From Bradyrhizobium sp. PSBB068 (GTDB taxonomy: Bacteria; Pseudomonadota; Alphaproteobacteria; Rhizobiales; Xanthobacteraceae): 64,000 nt of DNA. The notes beneath the pieces were generated by a model that made no database searches, had not been told where the DNA came from, and was given only the letters and a program-made list of their open reading frames with translations. Positions 25,885 to 34,377 of this stretch are shown one piece after another (position 1 is the stretch's first letter; each line of letters opens with the position of its first letter). Location of the stretch: positions 1,178,001 through 1,242,000 of the forward strand of contig CP069300.1 in NCBI GenBank assembly GCA_016839165.1, read 5' to 3'. A program made the translations under genes and the position numbers.

Positions 25885-26826
25885 TTATTCCGCGGCCTGC
25901 CGGCTCGTCGCCTGCGGCAGCTTCGCCACCAGTGCCGCGAGCTCGGCAATCTCCTGTTCGGTGAGATCGGTCAGCGGCGGCCGCACCGGACCGGAATTGC
26001 GGCCGATCACCTTCATGCCGGCCTTGATGATCGACACCGCATAGCCCTTCTTGCGGTTGCGTATCGCGATCAGCGGCAGGATGAAATCCTTCAGGCCTGC
26101 ATGGATGGTCTGATGATCGCGCCGGCGCACCGCGGCGTAGAATTGGGTGGCGAATTCCGGCACGAAGTTGAACACCGCCGACGAGTACGTCGTCACGCCC
26201 ATGTCGAGATAGGGCAGTGCGAAGGTCTCCGCGGTCGGCAGGCCGCCGATATAGGTCAGGCGGTCGCCGAGCTTGGTGTAGACACGGGTCATCAGCTCGA
26301 TGTCGCCGATGCCGTCCTTGTAGCCGACGAGATTCGGGCAGCGCTCGCAGAGGCGCGCCAGCGTATCGGGCTGCAGGACCGCATTGTCACGGTTGTAGAC
26401 GATGACGCCGATCTTCACCGACGAGCAAATAGCCTCGACATGGGCGGCAAGGCCATCCTGCTCGGCATGCGTGAGATAGGGCGGTAGCAGCAAGAGGCCA
26501 TCGGCGCCTGCCTTCTCGGCTCCGATGGCGATCTCGCGCGCGATCGCGGTGCCGTAGCCGGTGCCGGCCAGCACGGGAACGCGGCCCTTGGTCTCCTCGA
26601 CCGCGATCTTCACGACGTGCGGAACTTCGGCCGGGGTCAGCGAGAAGAACTCGCCGGTGCCGCCGGCGGCGAACAGGCCGGCGACGTCATAGCCGCACAG
26701 CCAGTCCATGTTGGCGCGATAGGTCGCCTCGTCGAACGAGTAATCCGCGTTGAACGGGGTCACGGGAAAAGACAGGAGTCCGCCGCCGATCTTCGCGGCC
26801 ATCTCCCGAGGGGTCATCTTGCTCAT
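25885..26826 (-). CDS. kdgD: 5-dehydro-4-deoxyglucarate dehydratase
   Basis: 313 residues, a class I aldolase-fold protein of the DapA family. The Schiff-base lysine lies in [10 protein letters not shown] and the conserved tyrosine in [18 protein letters not shown] replaces the GTTGE loop of DapA. It decarboxylates and dehydrates 5-dehydro-4-deoxyglucarate to 2,5-dioxopentanoate. AAGGAG precedes the ATG. It is the first gene of the gud operon, 123 nt downstream of the LysR gene, and a conserved 31-bp element lies 84 nt upstream. Confidence 0.93.
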   Translation of the reverse strand: MSKMTPREMAAKIGGGLLSFPVTPFNADYSFDEATYRANMDWLCGYDVAGLFAAGGTGEFFSLTPAEVPHVVKIAVEETKGRVPVLAGTGYGTAIAREIAIGAEKAGADGLLLLPPYLTHAEQDGLAAHVEAICSSVKIGVIVYNRDNAVLQPDTLARLCERCPNLVGYKDGIGDIELMTRVYTKLGDRLTYIGGLPTAETFALPYLDMGVTTYSSAVFNFVPEFATQFYAAVRRRDHQTIHAGLKDFILPLIAIRNRKKGYAVSIIKAGMKVIGRNSGPVRPPLTDLTEQEIAELAALVAKLPQATSRQAAE

Positions 26827-26909
26827 GGCGCCACTCCTTGATGATGTTGGGAAGGATGCGCGAGCAGCGCGCGTCCATGGCGATGTTTCTAGGAAATGCT
26901 TCGATGCGC

Positions 26910-26940
26910 GTCCAAGCCAAACGCGGTATCGAGCGATACC
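26910..26940 (-). promoter_or_regulatory. Conserved upstream element of kdgD, candidate operator
   Basis: A 31-bp element made of GTCCAAGCC followed by the near-palindrome GGTATCGAGCGATACC (26925-26940). By hand alignment it matches the element upstream of gudP (29382-29412) at 24 of 31 positions in the same orientation. It probably binds the LysR protein encoded between the two targets. Confidence 0.75.
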
Positions 26941-26949
26941 AACTCTGCA

Positions 26950-27903
26950 TCAATCGCCGCGCAGCTGCGGCGCTGCGATTTCGGTTGCGATCTCGATCAA
27001 TGACGGCAGCAGCTGGTTCTCGTGATCGCGCCGCCACACCATGAACAACTCGACCGGCACCGGCGCGCGCAGCTTCAGCGGCTTCAGCTTGACGTCCGCG
27101 ATCTTGAGGCTGGCGGCGGCCTCCGGCACGATGGCGACGCCGAGCCCGGCGCGCACCATCGCGAGGATCGAATGGATCTGGCTGAGGTGCTGGACATAGC
27201 GCGGCAGCACGTCGGCGCGGGTGAACATCGACACCAGCAGATCGTGAAAGTAGCGCGCCTCGTAGGGCGAGTACATCACGAACGGCTGGTCGTCGAAATC
27301 CTTGATGCTGACGGTCTCGACCGCCGCCAGCGGATGCTTCTTCGGGATCGCGGCGAGCAGCGGTTCGGCGACGACGCGGCGGCTTGCGAATTCCGGCCGT
27401 GCGATCGGCGGGCGCAGCAGGCCGGCATCGATCTGGCCGGTGGTCAGCGCCTCGAACTGATCGCCGGAGACCATCTCCTTCAGCGAAAAATCGACTTCAG
27501 GCAGGCGGGAGCGGGCGGCTGCAATCAGGTCGGGCAGGAAGCCGTAGGCCGCCGCCGCGGTGAAGCCGATCTTGAGCGAGCCGGTTTTGCCGAGTGCGAT
27601 GCGGCGGGCGACCTGCGATGCGGATTCCGCGAGCTTCAGGATGCGCCGCGCCTCGGGCAGGAAGCTGCGGCCCGCCGGGGTCAGCCGCACCGAACGGCTG
27701 GTGCGTTCCAAGAGCGGCGCGTCGATGATGTGCTCGAGCACCTGGATCTGCCGGCTCAGCGGCGGCTGGGTCATGTTGAGCCGTGCCGCGGCGCGGCCGA
27801 AGTGCAATTCTTCGGCCACCGTGACGAAACAGCGGAGCTGGCTCAGGTCGAACATCGATGCTAAACCGGAATGGATCGCGCGGGGATTTGTACGTTCTAG
27901 CAT
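26950..27903 (-). CDS. LysR-family regulator of the glucarate/galactarate genes
   Basis: 317 residues from the ATG at 27903, which has GGGAGG five bases upstream; an inner ATG at 27855 gives the more usual N-terminus MFDLSQLRCFVTVAEELHF but has no ribosome site. The helix-turn-helix (LHFGRAAARLNMTQPPLSRQI) and effector domain are complete. It lies between gudP and kdgD on the same strand, both of which have a shared upstream element, so it probably activates them in response to glucarate or galactarate. Confidence 0.88.
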   Translation of the reverse strand: MLERTNPRAIHSGLASMFDLSQLRCFVTVAEELHFGRAAARLNMTQPPLSRQIQVLEHIIDAPLLERTSRSVRLTPAGRSFLPEARRILKLAESASQVARRIALGKTGSLKIGFTAAAAYGFLPDLIAAARSRLPEVDFSLKEMVSGDQFEALTTGQIDAGLLRPPIARPEFASRRVVAEPLLAAIPKKHPLAAVETVSIKDFDDQPFVMYSPYEARYFHDLLVSMFTRADVLPRYVQHLSQIHSILAMVRAGLGVAIVPEAAASLKIADVKLKPLKLRAPVPVELFMVWRRDHENQLLPSLIEIATEIAAPQLRGD

Positions 27904-27988
27904 CGATGCCTCCCACTGGCCAAGAAGACAAAAAGGCAGACAAAGACGGCGACCGAAGCCGCCTTTGATATGCTGTTGCTGCCTGGGC

Positions 27989-29326
27989 TCAGGCCGCCTT
28001 CAGCTGTACCCGTTTGATCTCGCCGACGATGAAGAGATAGGCGATCGCGGCGACCAGCGCGTTGGCGCCGACGAACACCAATGCGCTGTTGAACGAGCCG
28101 GTGGCGGCGAAGATGTAGCCGATGATGATCGGCGTGGTGATCGAGGACAGATTGCCGAAGGTGTTGAACAGTCCGCCGGAGACGCCGCCGGCTTCCTTCG
28201 GTGAAGTGTCGGAGACCACGGCCCAGCCGAGCGCGCCGATGCCCTTGCCAAAGAAGGCGAGCGCCATGAACCCGATCACCAGCGCCTGGCTGTCGACGTA
28301 GTTGCAGCCGTTGATTACCATCGACAGCAGCATGCCGCCGACGATCGGGATCTTGCGCGCCATGGTCAGCGAGCCGGTACGACGCAGGATGTAGTCCGAG
28401 ATCACGCCGCCGAGCACGCCGCCGATGAAACCGCACAGCGCCGGCAAGGTCGCGACGAAGCCGGCCTGCAGGATCGAGAGCCCGCGCTCCTTCACCAGGT
28501 AGACCGGGAACCAGGTCAGGAAGAAATAGGTCAGCGTGTTGATGCAGTACTGGCCGATATAGACGCCGAGCATCATGCGGTTGGCGAGCAACTGGCGGAT
28601 GTGGTCCCAGCCGGGGCCGCTGTCCTGCGTCTTGCCAGCCTTCGCCGCATCCATGTCGACCAGCGCGCCGCCCTGCTTGATGTAGTCGAACTCGGCCTCG
28701 TTGATCCCGGGATGGTCCTTCGGCTCGTAGATCGTCTTGATCCAGGCGATGCCCATGACGATGCCGAGCCCACCCATCACGTAGAACACGTGGCGCCAGC
28801 CATGCTCATGGGCGATCCAGCCCATCAGCGGCGCGAAGATCACGGTCGCGAAATACTGTCCGGAATTGAAGAAGGCCGACGCCGTGCCGCGCTCATTGCC
28901 TGGGAACCAGGAGGCGACGATGCGGGCATTGGCCGGAAACGACGGCGCCTCGGCGATGCCGACCAGGAAGCGCAACCCGAACAGCAGCACCACGGCCGCG
29001 CCGGCGGAGAGGAACCCGACCAGGCCCTGCATCGCGGTGAAGATCGACCAGACGATGATGCTGATCGCATAGACCCATTTGGAGCCGTAGCGATCGAGCA
29101 GCCAGCCGCACGGCACCTGGGCGATCACATAGGACCAGCCGAAGGCAGAAAACACGTAACCCATCGCGACGGGGTCGAGATGCAGTTCCTTGGAGAGGGC
29201 GGTGCCGGCGATCGAGAGCGTGGCGCGATCGGCATAGTTCACGGTGGTGACGAGAAACAGCATCGTCACGATCAACAGCCGGACACGGGATCGCCGCGCA
29301 TCCGTGGCGGACACAATTGCGCTCAT
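27989..29326 (-). CDS. gudP: MFS transporter, glucarate/galactarate permease
   Basis: 445 residues from MSAIVSATD at 29326, where AAGGAGG precedes the ATG. About 12 membrane helices; the N-terminal TVNYADRATLSIAG and the block FLVGIAEAPSFPANARIVASWFP (residues about 115-140) are typical of GudP-like hexarate permeases. It should import D-glucarate and galactarate with protons. An element shared with the kdgD promoter lies 56 nt upstream. Confidence 0.9.
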   Translation of the reverse strand: MSAIVSATDARRSRVRLLIVTMLFLVTTVNYADRATLSIAGTALSKELHLDPVAMGYVFSAFGWSYVIAQVPCGWLLDRYGSKWVYAISIIVWSIFTAMQGLVGFLSAGAAVVLLFGLRFLVGIAEAPSFPANARIVASWFPGNERGTASAFFNSGQYFATVIFAPLMGWIAHEHGWRHVFYVMGGLGIVMGIAWIKTIYEPKDHPGINEAEFDYIKQGGALVDMDAAKAGKTQDSGPGWDHIRQLLANRMMLGVYIGQYCINTLTYFFLTWFPVYLVKERGLSILQAGFVATLPALCGFIGGVLGGVISDYILRRTGSLTMARKIPIVGGMLLSMVINGCNYVDSQALVIGFMALAFFGKGIGALGWAVVSDTSPKEAGGVSGGLFNTFGNLSSITTPIIIGYIFAATGSFNSALVFVGANALVAAIAYLFIVGEIKRVQLKAA

Positions 29327-29381
29327 TAGCGCCTCCTTGGAAATTTCCTCGGGGTCTTTCCTAGAGAGATGACGACAATGG

Positions 29382-29412
29382 GTCCAAGCCGAAACGGGTA
29401 TTGATCGATGCC
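29382..29412 (-). promoter_or_regulatory. Conserved upstream element of gudP, candidate operator
   Basis: GTCCAAGCC followed by GGTATTGATCGATGCC; partner of the element at 26910-26940, same length and orientation. It lies 56-86 nt before the gudP start, a normal position for a LysR activator site. Confidence 0.75.
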
Positions 29413-29476
29413 GATTTTGAATGGATCGGCCCGGTGTCATTCCACCCACGTCGCACTTGCGTCGGCTCCTAATTAG

Positions 29477-29491
29477 TGTACGATACGTACA
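29477..29491. promoter_or_regulatory. Inverted repeat TGTACG-ATA-CGTACA upstream of the MetX-like gene
   Basis: Perfect 6-bp arms with a 3-nt centre, 48 nt before the start at 29539. It resembles a TetR-type operator. The TetR gene at 31532-32173, beyond the two following genes, is a possible owner. Confidence 0.5.
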
Positions 29492-29538
29492 GTTATTAAG
29501 GGCGCGGCATCGCGCCCTGCCGATCGAGGTGACCGCGC

Positions 29539-30570
29539 ATGACCACGCCACGCGACTATCAGGTGTTTGAAGCAGGTTCAGCGACCTTGCAGGGCGGCGC
29601 CGTGTTTCCGCGGCTTTCGCTCGCCTACCAGACCTACGGCACGCTGAATGCGGCCAAGGACAACGTCATCCTTTATCCGACGTCGTTCTCGGCACAGAAT
29701 ACCGACATCGAATGGCTGGTGCAGCCGGGCGGCGCGCTCGATCCCGCGCGCTACTTCATCGTCATCGCCAATCTGTTCGGCAATGGCCTGTCATCCTCGC
29801 CCTCGAACTCGGCCGAGGTGCTCGGCGGCGCGCCGTTTCCAGCTTTCACTTACTTTGACGCGGTCGCCATCCAGCACCGGCTGCTGGTCGAGCGGTTCGG
29901 CGTGAGCAGGCTCGCGCTGGTCTACGGCTGGTCGATGGGCGGCATGCAGGCCTATCATTGGGCCGCGCGCTATCCCGACCTGGTGGAGCGCGCAGCGGTG
30001 GTCTGCGGCAGCGCAAGGTGCTCGCCTTACAACTATGTGTTTCTCGAAGGCGTGAAGGCCGCGCTGACCGCCGATCCCGCCTACCGGGATGGCCGCTTTG
30101 TTGACAAGCCGACCGCGGGCCTTCGTGCGATGGGACGCGTTTACGCCGGTTGGGCGATGTCGCATGAATTCTATCGCGAGGAGCTCTGGCGCGCGGCCGG
30201 CTTCGACTCGCTGGAAGGCTACCTCGCAGGCTCGTGGGACGGTGCCTTCGCGCGGCGCGACGCCAATGACCTGCTGGCGCAGATCGCGATCTGGCAGGCC
30301 GGCGACATCAGCCGCTGCGACGAATTCGGCGGTGACTTCGATCGCGCGCTGGCGGCGATCAAGGCGCATGTCCTGCTGCTGCCGGGACGTACCGACCGCT
30401 ATTTCGACCCGCGCGACAACGAGGATGAGCTCAGCCGCCTGGTCAATGCGCGCTCGGCCGTGTTGCACGCCATCCCCTCGATCCATGGCCACCGCGCCGG
30501 CAATCCGATCAACAACGCGGAAGACCGCGCCTTCATCAACGCCGAAATCTCGGCGCTCCTCCAACGCTGA
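29539..30570 (+). CDS. Alpha/beta hydrolase, homoserine O-acetyltransferase-like
   Basis: 343 residues with the alpha/beta-hydrolase fold. The nucleophile elbow GWSMGGMQAYHWA (about 132-144), a late aspartate in LPGRTDRYFDPRDNE and the histidine in IHGHRAG form a Ser-Asp-His triad. The layout resembles the MetX family but it lacks the longer C-terminal part and conserved blocks of true MetX, so it may acylate or hydrolyse another substrate. It lies 14 nt before a fatty acid desaturase gene and may be co-transcribed with it. Confidence 0.8.
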   Translation: MTTPRDYQVFEAGSATLQGGAVFPRLSLAYQTYGTLNAAKDNVILYPTSFSAQNTDIEWLVQPGGALDPARYFIVIANLFGNGLSSSPSNSAEVLGGAPFPAFTYFDAVAIQHRLLVERFGVSRLALVYGWSMGGMQAYHWAARYPDLVERAAVVCGSARCSPYNYVFLEGVKAALTADPAYRDGRFVDKPTAGLRAMGRVYAGWAMSHEFYREELWRAAGFDSLEGYLAGSWDGAFARRDANDLLAQIAIWQAGDISRCDEFGGDFDRALAAIKAHVLLLPGRTDRYFDPRDNEDELSRLVNARSAVLHAIPSIHGHRAGNPINNAEDRAFINAEISALLQR

Positions 30571-30584
30571 CAGGTGAGACGACC

Positions 30585-31535
30585 ATGAGCACGACAGAGA
30601 CCAGCAATGCCGGACCTCGCCTGAAGCCGCTCGACCCGCTGACCTTGCGCGACCTGTCGACCAAGTCGAACCTTGCCGGCGCGGTGCGCGCGGCCAGCCA
30701 TTACGGGATGATCCTGATCGTGGGCACGCTGATATGGCTGGCCGCTTCGCGTTATGGACTCGCATGGGCGCTGCCGCTGATCGCCATTCAGGGCTACTTC
30801 GTTGCGTTTCTGTTCATGGTGGTGCACGAGACCGCGCACAAGACCGCATTTCGCAGCCCCGTGCTCAACCTAGTCGTCGGCAATCTCTCCGCCTTCATGA
30901 TCGGTTTGCCCTATCAATATTACTGCCTGTTTCACTGGGATCATCATCGCCATACGCAGGATCCGGAGAAGGATCCTGAGCTGATCGTCGGTCCCAGGCC
31001 GATGTCCGACACCCAGCTTGCGATCGCCTATTCGGGGCTGCTGCAGGTGTTGGTCCGGATTTGGCTGATGTTCCGGCATGCACTCACCGGGAAGGTGATC
31101 GTGCCGTGGATTCCGCAGCACAAGCGCGCATCGATCGTGCGGGAAGCGAGGCTCTATCTCGCCGGATATCTGCTGCTGCTCGCGGCGTCGCTCGCGCTGC
31201 ACAGTGCGATCCTGCTCTTTGTGTGGATTGTGCCTCTGCTGGCCGGACAGCTCATCCTGCGCCCCTATCTCTACGCAGAGCATACCGGTTGCGAGCGAAC
31301 GCGAAGCGCGTTCGAGAACACGCGCACCACGATGACCGGCAGGATCATGAAATGGTTCGCCTGGAACATGCCCTATCATGTCGAGCACCATGCCTATCCG
31401 ACGGTGCCGTTCCATGCGTTGCCGAAGCTGAACGCCATCGTCGATGGCCACATCGTCTATCGCGGCAGCAGCTACCGCGCCGTGACGCGCGAGACCTGGG
31501 CCTGGTTTCGCCGCCAGCGGCAGCGCTCGGCCTAA
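30585..31535 (+). CDS. Fatty acid desaturase-family membrane protein
   Basis: 316 residues with about four to six membrane segments and the three histidine boxes of membrane diiron desaturases/hydroxylases: HETAHK (about 86-91), HWDHHRH (about 113-119) and VEHHAYP (about 268-274). Such proteins introduce double bonds or hydroxyl groups into acyl chains, carotenoids or other lipids; the substrate is unknown. Its stop codon overlaps by 4 bp the 3' end of the convergent TetR gene. Confidence 0.85.
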   Translation: MSTTETSNAGPRLKPLDPLTLRDLSTKSNLAGAVRAASHYGMILIVGTLIWLAASRYGLAWALPLIAIQGYFVAFLFMVVHETAHKTAFRSPVLNLVVGNLSAFMIGLPYQYYCLFHWDHHRHTQDPEKDPELIVGPRPMSDTQLAIAYSGLLQVLVRIWLMFRHALTGKVIVPWIPQHKRASIVREARLYLAGYLLLLAASLALHSAILLFVWIVPLLAGQLILRPYLYAEHTGCERTRSAFENTRTTMTGRIMKWFAWNMPYHVEHHAYPTVPFHALPKLNAIVDGHIVYRGSSYRAVTRETWAWFRRQRQRSA

Positions 31536-32173
31536 GCGTCGGCGCGCGGCCGCAGCACGAGGTTGACGAGATTGCGGGCATAGGCCGGCGTCAACGGCTT
31601 GATGCCGAAGATGTAGCGATAGAACAGGCTGCCGTAGATCGCGTCGTAGATGTCGCCGGGTACCCCCGCCGCGCCGATGCTGCCGTCCTTCTGGCCGGCG
31701 GTGATGATCTCCAGCATCCTGGTGCGCCGAAGGCCGAGATAACGCTGGTAGAACAACTCCGCCGTGCCGGTCCTGGAGATGCATTCCGAGATCACTGCGA
31801 GCTGCACCCGCCCGAACTCGCCCTGCAACGCCTCGACATAGGTCGCGACATGGCGGCGGATGCGGGCCACCGGATTGCCGGCCTCGGGCAGCGGCACGGC
31901 CCGCGAGGCCTGGTCGAGGAAGGCATCGATCAGCAAGGCCTCGCGCGACGGCCACCATTTGTAGATCGTCATCTTCGATACGTTGGAGTGCCTGGCTATC
32001 GCGTCGATCGTGGTGGCAGCAAGATCGGTGGTCGCCATCAGCGTATAGGCACTTTGCAGGATCGCGGCCGTGGTCGCAGCCGAGCGCGGCCGGCCGCGCC
32101 GCCCGGTTGCCGCATCCTCAGTCTCCGCCTTGCTGCCTGCCATGGCCGGATTCACGTCCTGCGTTTGAATCAT
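31532..32173 (-). CDS. TetR/AcrR-family regulator
   Basis: 213 residues from the ATG at 32173; alternatives at 32191 and 32143 cannot be excluded because no ribosome site is clear. The helix-turn-helix near residues 27-75 (LAATTIDAIARHSNVSKMTIYKWW) is typical. The ligand domain has no recognised motif. It is convergent with the desaturase gene and divergent from the sugar dehydrogenase gene 193 nt away, so it may control either unit. Confidence 0.87.
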   Translation of the reverse strand: MIQTQDVNPAMAGSKAETEDAATGRRGRPRSAATTAAILQSAYTLMATTDLAATTIDAIARHSNVSKMTIYKWWPSREALLIDAFLDQASRAVPLPEAGNPVARIRRHVATYVEALQGEFGRVQLAVISECISRTGTAELFYQRYLGLRRTRMLEIITAGQKDGSIGAAGVPGDIYDAIYGSLFYRYIFGIKPLTPAYARNLVNLVLRPRADA

Positions 32174-32285
32174 CGTTTCATGTATCGGCATAGCATGGAA
32201 TCGAGCCCTGGATGAGACCAGCGCCGAAACCGGACCGTCACAGCGGGACGTGGCGGGCTTGCGCGCCTGCAACCAAAGTCAGATC

Positions 32286-32305
32286 ATGCCGTTGATAATC
32301 GGCAT
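32286..32305. promoter_or_regulatory. Inverted repeat ATGCCG-N8-CGGCAT
   Basis: Perfect 6-bp arms in the 193-bp region between the TetR gene and the aldose dehydrogenase gene. The 20-bp span fits a TetR operator, but the arms are short. Confidence 0.4.
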
Positions 32306-32366
32306 TGGCTTGTGATTCTCGCCGCTCGGCATCGGCCGGCCGGTGGGCAGTAGCGCGAGGACGGCC

Positions 32367-33296
32367 ATGACTGACCTGCTTCGCATCGCCATCGTGGGTT
32401 TCGGCGAGATCGCCGGCCGGCAGCACCTGCCTGCGATCGCGAAGACATCAGGCGCTGCGGTCGTTGCGGTGGTCGATCCGGTCAAGACTCCGCCGGGCCT
32501 GCCGCATTTCCGCGATCTGCAGGAATTGTTGCGCGATGGGCCGGAGATCGACGCGGTCGCACTGTGCACACCGCCGCAGGCGCGTCATTTGCAAGCTGCC
32601 ACGGCTCTCGCCGCGGGCAAGCATGTGCTGCTGGAGAAGCCGCCGGGGTCTACGGTCGGCGAACTCACGCCATTGATCGCGGCCGCACAGGAGGCGAACA
32701 GGACATTGTTCGCGACATGGCATTCGCGTTACGCACCCGCGATTGGCCCGGCGCGTAAGCTGCTCGCCGGCCGCACGATCAGCAAGGTCACCATCATCTG
32801 GAAGGAAGACGTCCGTGTCTGGCATCCCGGCCAGGCCTGGATCTTCGAGGCGGGCGGCTTCGGCGTGTTCGATCCCGGCATCAACGCGCTGTCGATCCTG
32901 ACCGAGATCCTGCCGCGCTCCGTCTTCATCAAGAGTGCGGTGCTGGACTTTCCCGCCAATCGTGAGGCGCCGATTGCGGCAGCGATCGAACTGTCCGATG
33001 GGAGCGGCTTGCCGATCCACGCCGAGTTCGATTTTCGCCAGGCCGGGCCGCCGAGCTGGGACATCCTGTGCGAGACCGAGGCCGGGCCCGTGACGTTGTC
33101 GAAAGGCGGACGGCAGCTGCGCGACCGCGACGGGCTGGTGGTCGATGCCGCGGACGATGAATATCCCGCGCTGTATCGCCGCTTTGTCGCGCTGACATCG
33201 GGTGGAAAAACCGATGTCGACCTCACGCCCTTGCGGCTCGTGGCCGATAGCTTCATGCTGGGGCGACGGCGCCTCGTCGAGGCGTTCGAGGCCTGA
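32367..33296 (+). CDS. Gfo/Idh/MocA-family aldose 1-dehydrogenase (D-galactose / L-arabinose type)
   Basis: 309 residues, the length of D-galactose 1-dehydrogenase and of Azospirillum L-arabinose 1-dehydrogenase. The Rossmann start IAIVGFGEIAGRQHLP, the EKPP motif in HVLLEKPPG and GFGVFDPGINALSIL are family marks. It oxidises the sugar at C1 to the lactone with NAD(P). The next two genes encode a mutarotase and a lactonase, supporting this role. The ATG at 32367 is preferred to an upstream frame start because the family N-terminus begins here. Confidence 0.85.
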   Translation: MTDLLRIAIVGFGEIAGRQHLPAIAKTSGAAVVAVVDPVKTPPGLPHFRDLQELLRDGPEIDAVALCTPPQARHLQAATALAAGKHVLLEKPPGSTVGELTPLIAAAQEANRTLFATWHSRYAPAIGPARKLLAGRTISKVTIIWKEDVRVWHPGQAWIFEAGGFGVFDPGINALSILTEILPRSVFIKSAVLDFPANREAPIAAAIELSDGSGLPIHAEFDFRQAGPPSWDILCETEAGPVTLSKGGRQLRDRDGLVVDAADDEYPALYRRFVALTSGGKTDVDLTPLRLVADSFMLGRRRLVEAFEA

Positions 33297-33298
33297 AC

Positions 33299-34369
33299 AT
33301 GACATCAGCCAGCATTGCGCGCGCCCCCTTCGGCACATTGCACGACGGCACCGTGGTCGAACGCGTGACGTTGCGCGGCGATCATGGCTTTGAAGCCGCG
33401 ATTCTTCCCTTCGGCGCCACGCTGCAAGCGCTACTGGCGCCCGATCGCGGCGGGCATTGCGACGACGTCGTGCTCGGCCACGACGCGTTCGATGGTTACC
33501 TCACGCAGCGCAAATTCTTCGGCGCGACCATCGGGCGCTACGCCAACCGCATCGCCGCCGCGCGCTTTGTGCTCGACGGGGAGGCGGTGACACTCGACGC
33601 CAACAACGGCCCCAACGCGCTGCATGGCGGGCCGCAGGGCTTTGATCGCAGGCTGTGGCGGATCGTCGAACTGTCGGATCAGCCGGGGCCAACGCTGGTG
33701 CTGGAACGCGAAAGCCCCCATGGCGAAGAGGGTTATCCGGGTACTCTCCAGACACGGGTGACCTATCGCGTGCACGCTCCGATGGAACTCTCGGTCACCT
33801 ATGAGGCGACGACCGACCGGCCGACCTGCCTCAATCTCACCAATCACAGCTTCTTCAATCTCGATGGCGCGCGCTCCGGCACGCAGATCCTGGATCACCG
33901 GCTGACGATCGCGTCCGACCATTTCCTCGCGGTGGACGCCACCGCGATCCCGTTGCCGGGCCCGTCGCGGCCGGTCGACGGCACGCCGTTCGACTTCCGC
34001 AAACCGACGGCGATCGGCGCGCGGATCAGGATGAATGACGAGCAGCTGCGGCTCGGGCGCGGCTACGACCACAATTTCTGCCTGGCCGCGGGGACGGGCC
34101 TTCGCTTTGCCGCGCGCCTCGAGGCGCCGCACAGCGGCCGCGTGATGGAGCTGTTCACCGATCAGCCGGGATTGCAGTTCTATTCCGGCAATTTCCTCGA
34201 CGGCTCGACCGCGGGTAAGGGCGATCGGCTGTATCGCCAATCCGACGCGCTTTGTCTCGAGCCGCATGCCTGGCCGGATACACCGAACCGGCCCGATTTT
34301 CCGTCGGCGCGGCTCGATCCCGGGCAGATCTATCGGCGCAGTATCGTCTACCGCTTTTCAACCGTGTGA
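33299..34369 (+). CDS. galM: Aldose 1-epimerase (mutarotase)
   Basis: 356 residues, 2 nt after the dehydrogenase gene. The GalM pattern is clear: GRYANRIAAARF, NALHGGPQGFDRRLW, the catalytic histidine in NLTNHSFFNL and a late glutamate region (ELFTDQPGLQFYSGN). It interconverts alpha and beta anomers so that the dehydrogenase receives the right form. There is no signal peptide, so it acts in the cytoplasm. Confidence 0.93.
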   Translation: MTSASIARAPFGTLHDGTVVERVTLRGDHGFEAAILPFGATLQALLAPDRGGHCDDVVLGHDAFDGYLTQRKFFGATIGRYANRIAAARFVLDGEAVTLDANNGPNALHGGPQGFDRRLWRIVELSDQPGPTLVLERESPHGEEGYPGTLQTRVTYRVHAPMELSVTYEATTDRPTCLNLTNHSFFNLDGARSGTQILDHRLTIASDHFLAVDATAIPLPGPSRPVDGTPFDFRKPTAIGARIRMNDEQLRLGRGYDHNFCLAAGTGLRFAARLEAPHSGRVMELFTDQPGLQFYSGNFLDGSTAGKGDRLYRQSDALCLEPHAWPDTPNRPDFPSARLDPGQIYRRSIVYRFSTV

Positions 34370-34377
34370 GTGACGCC

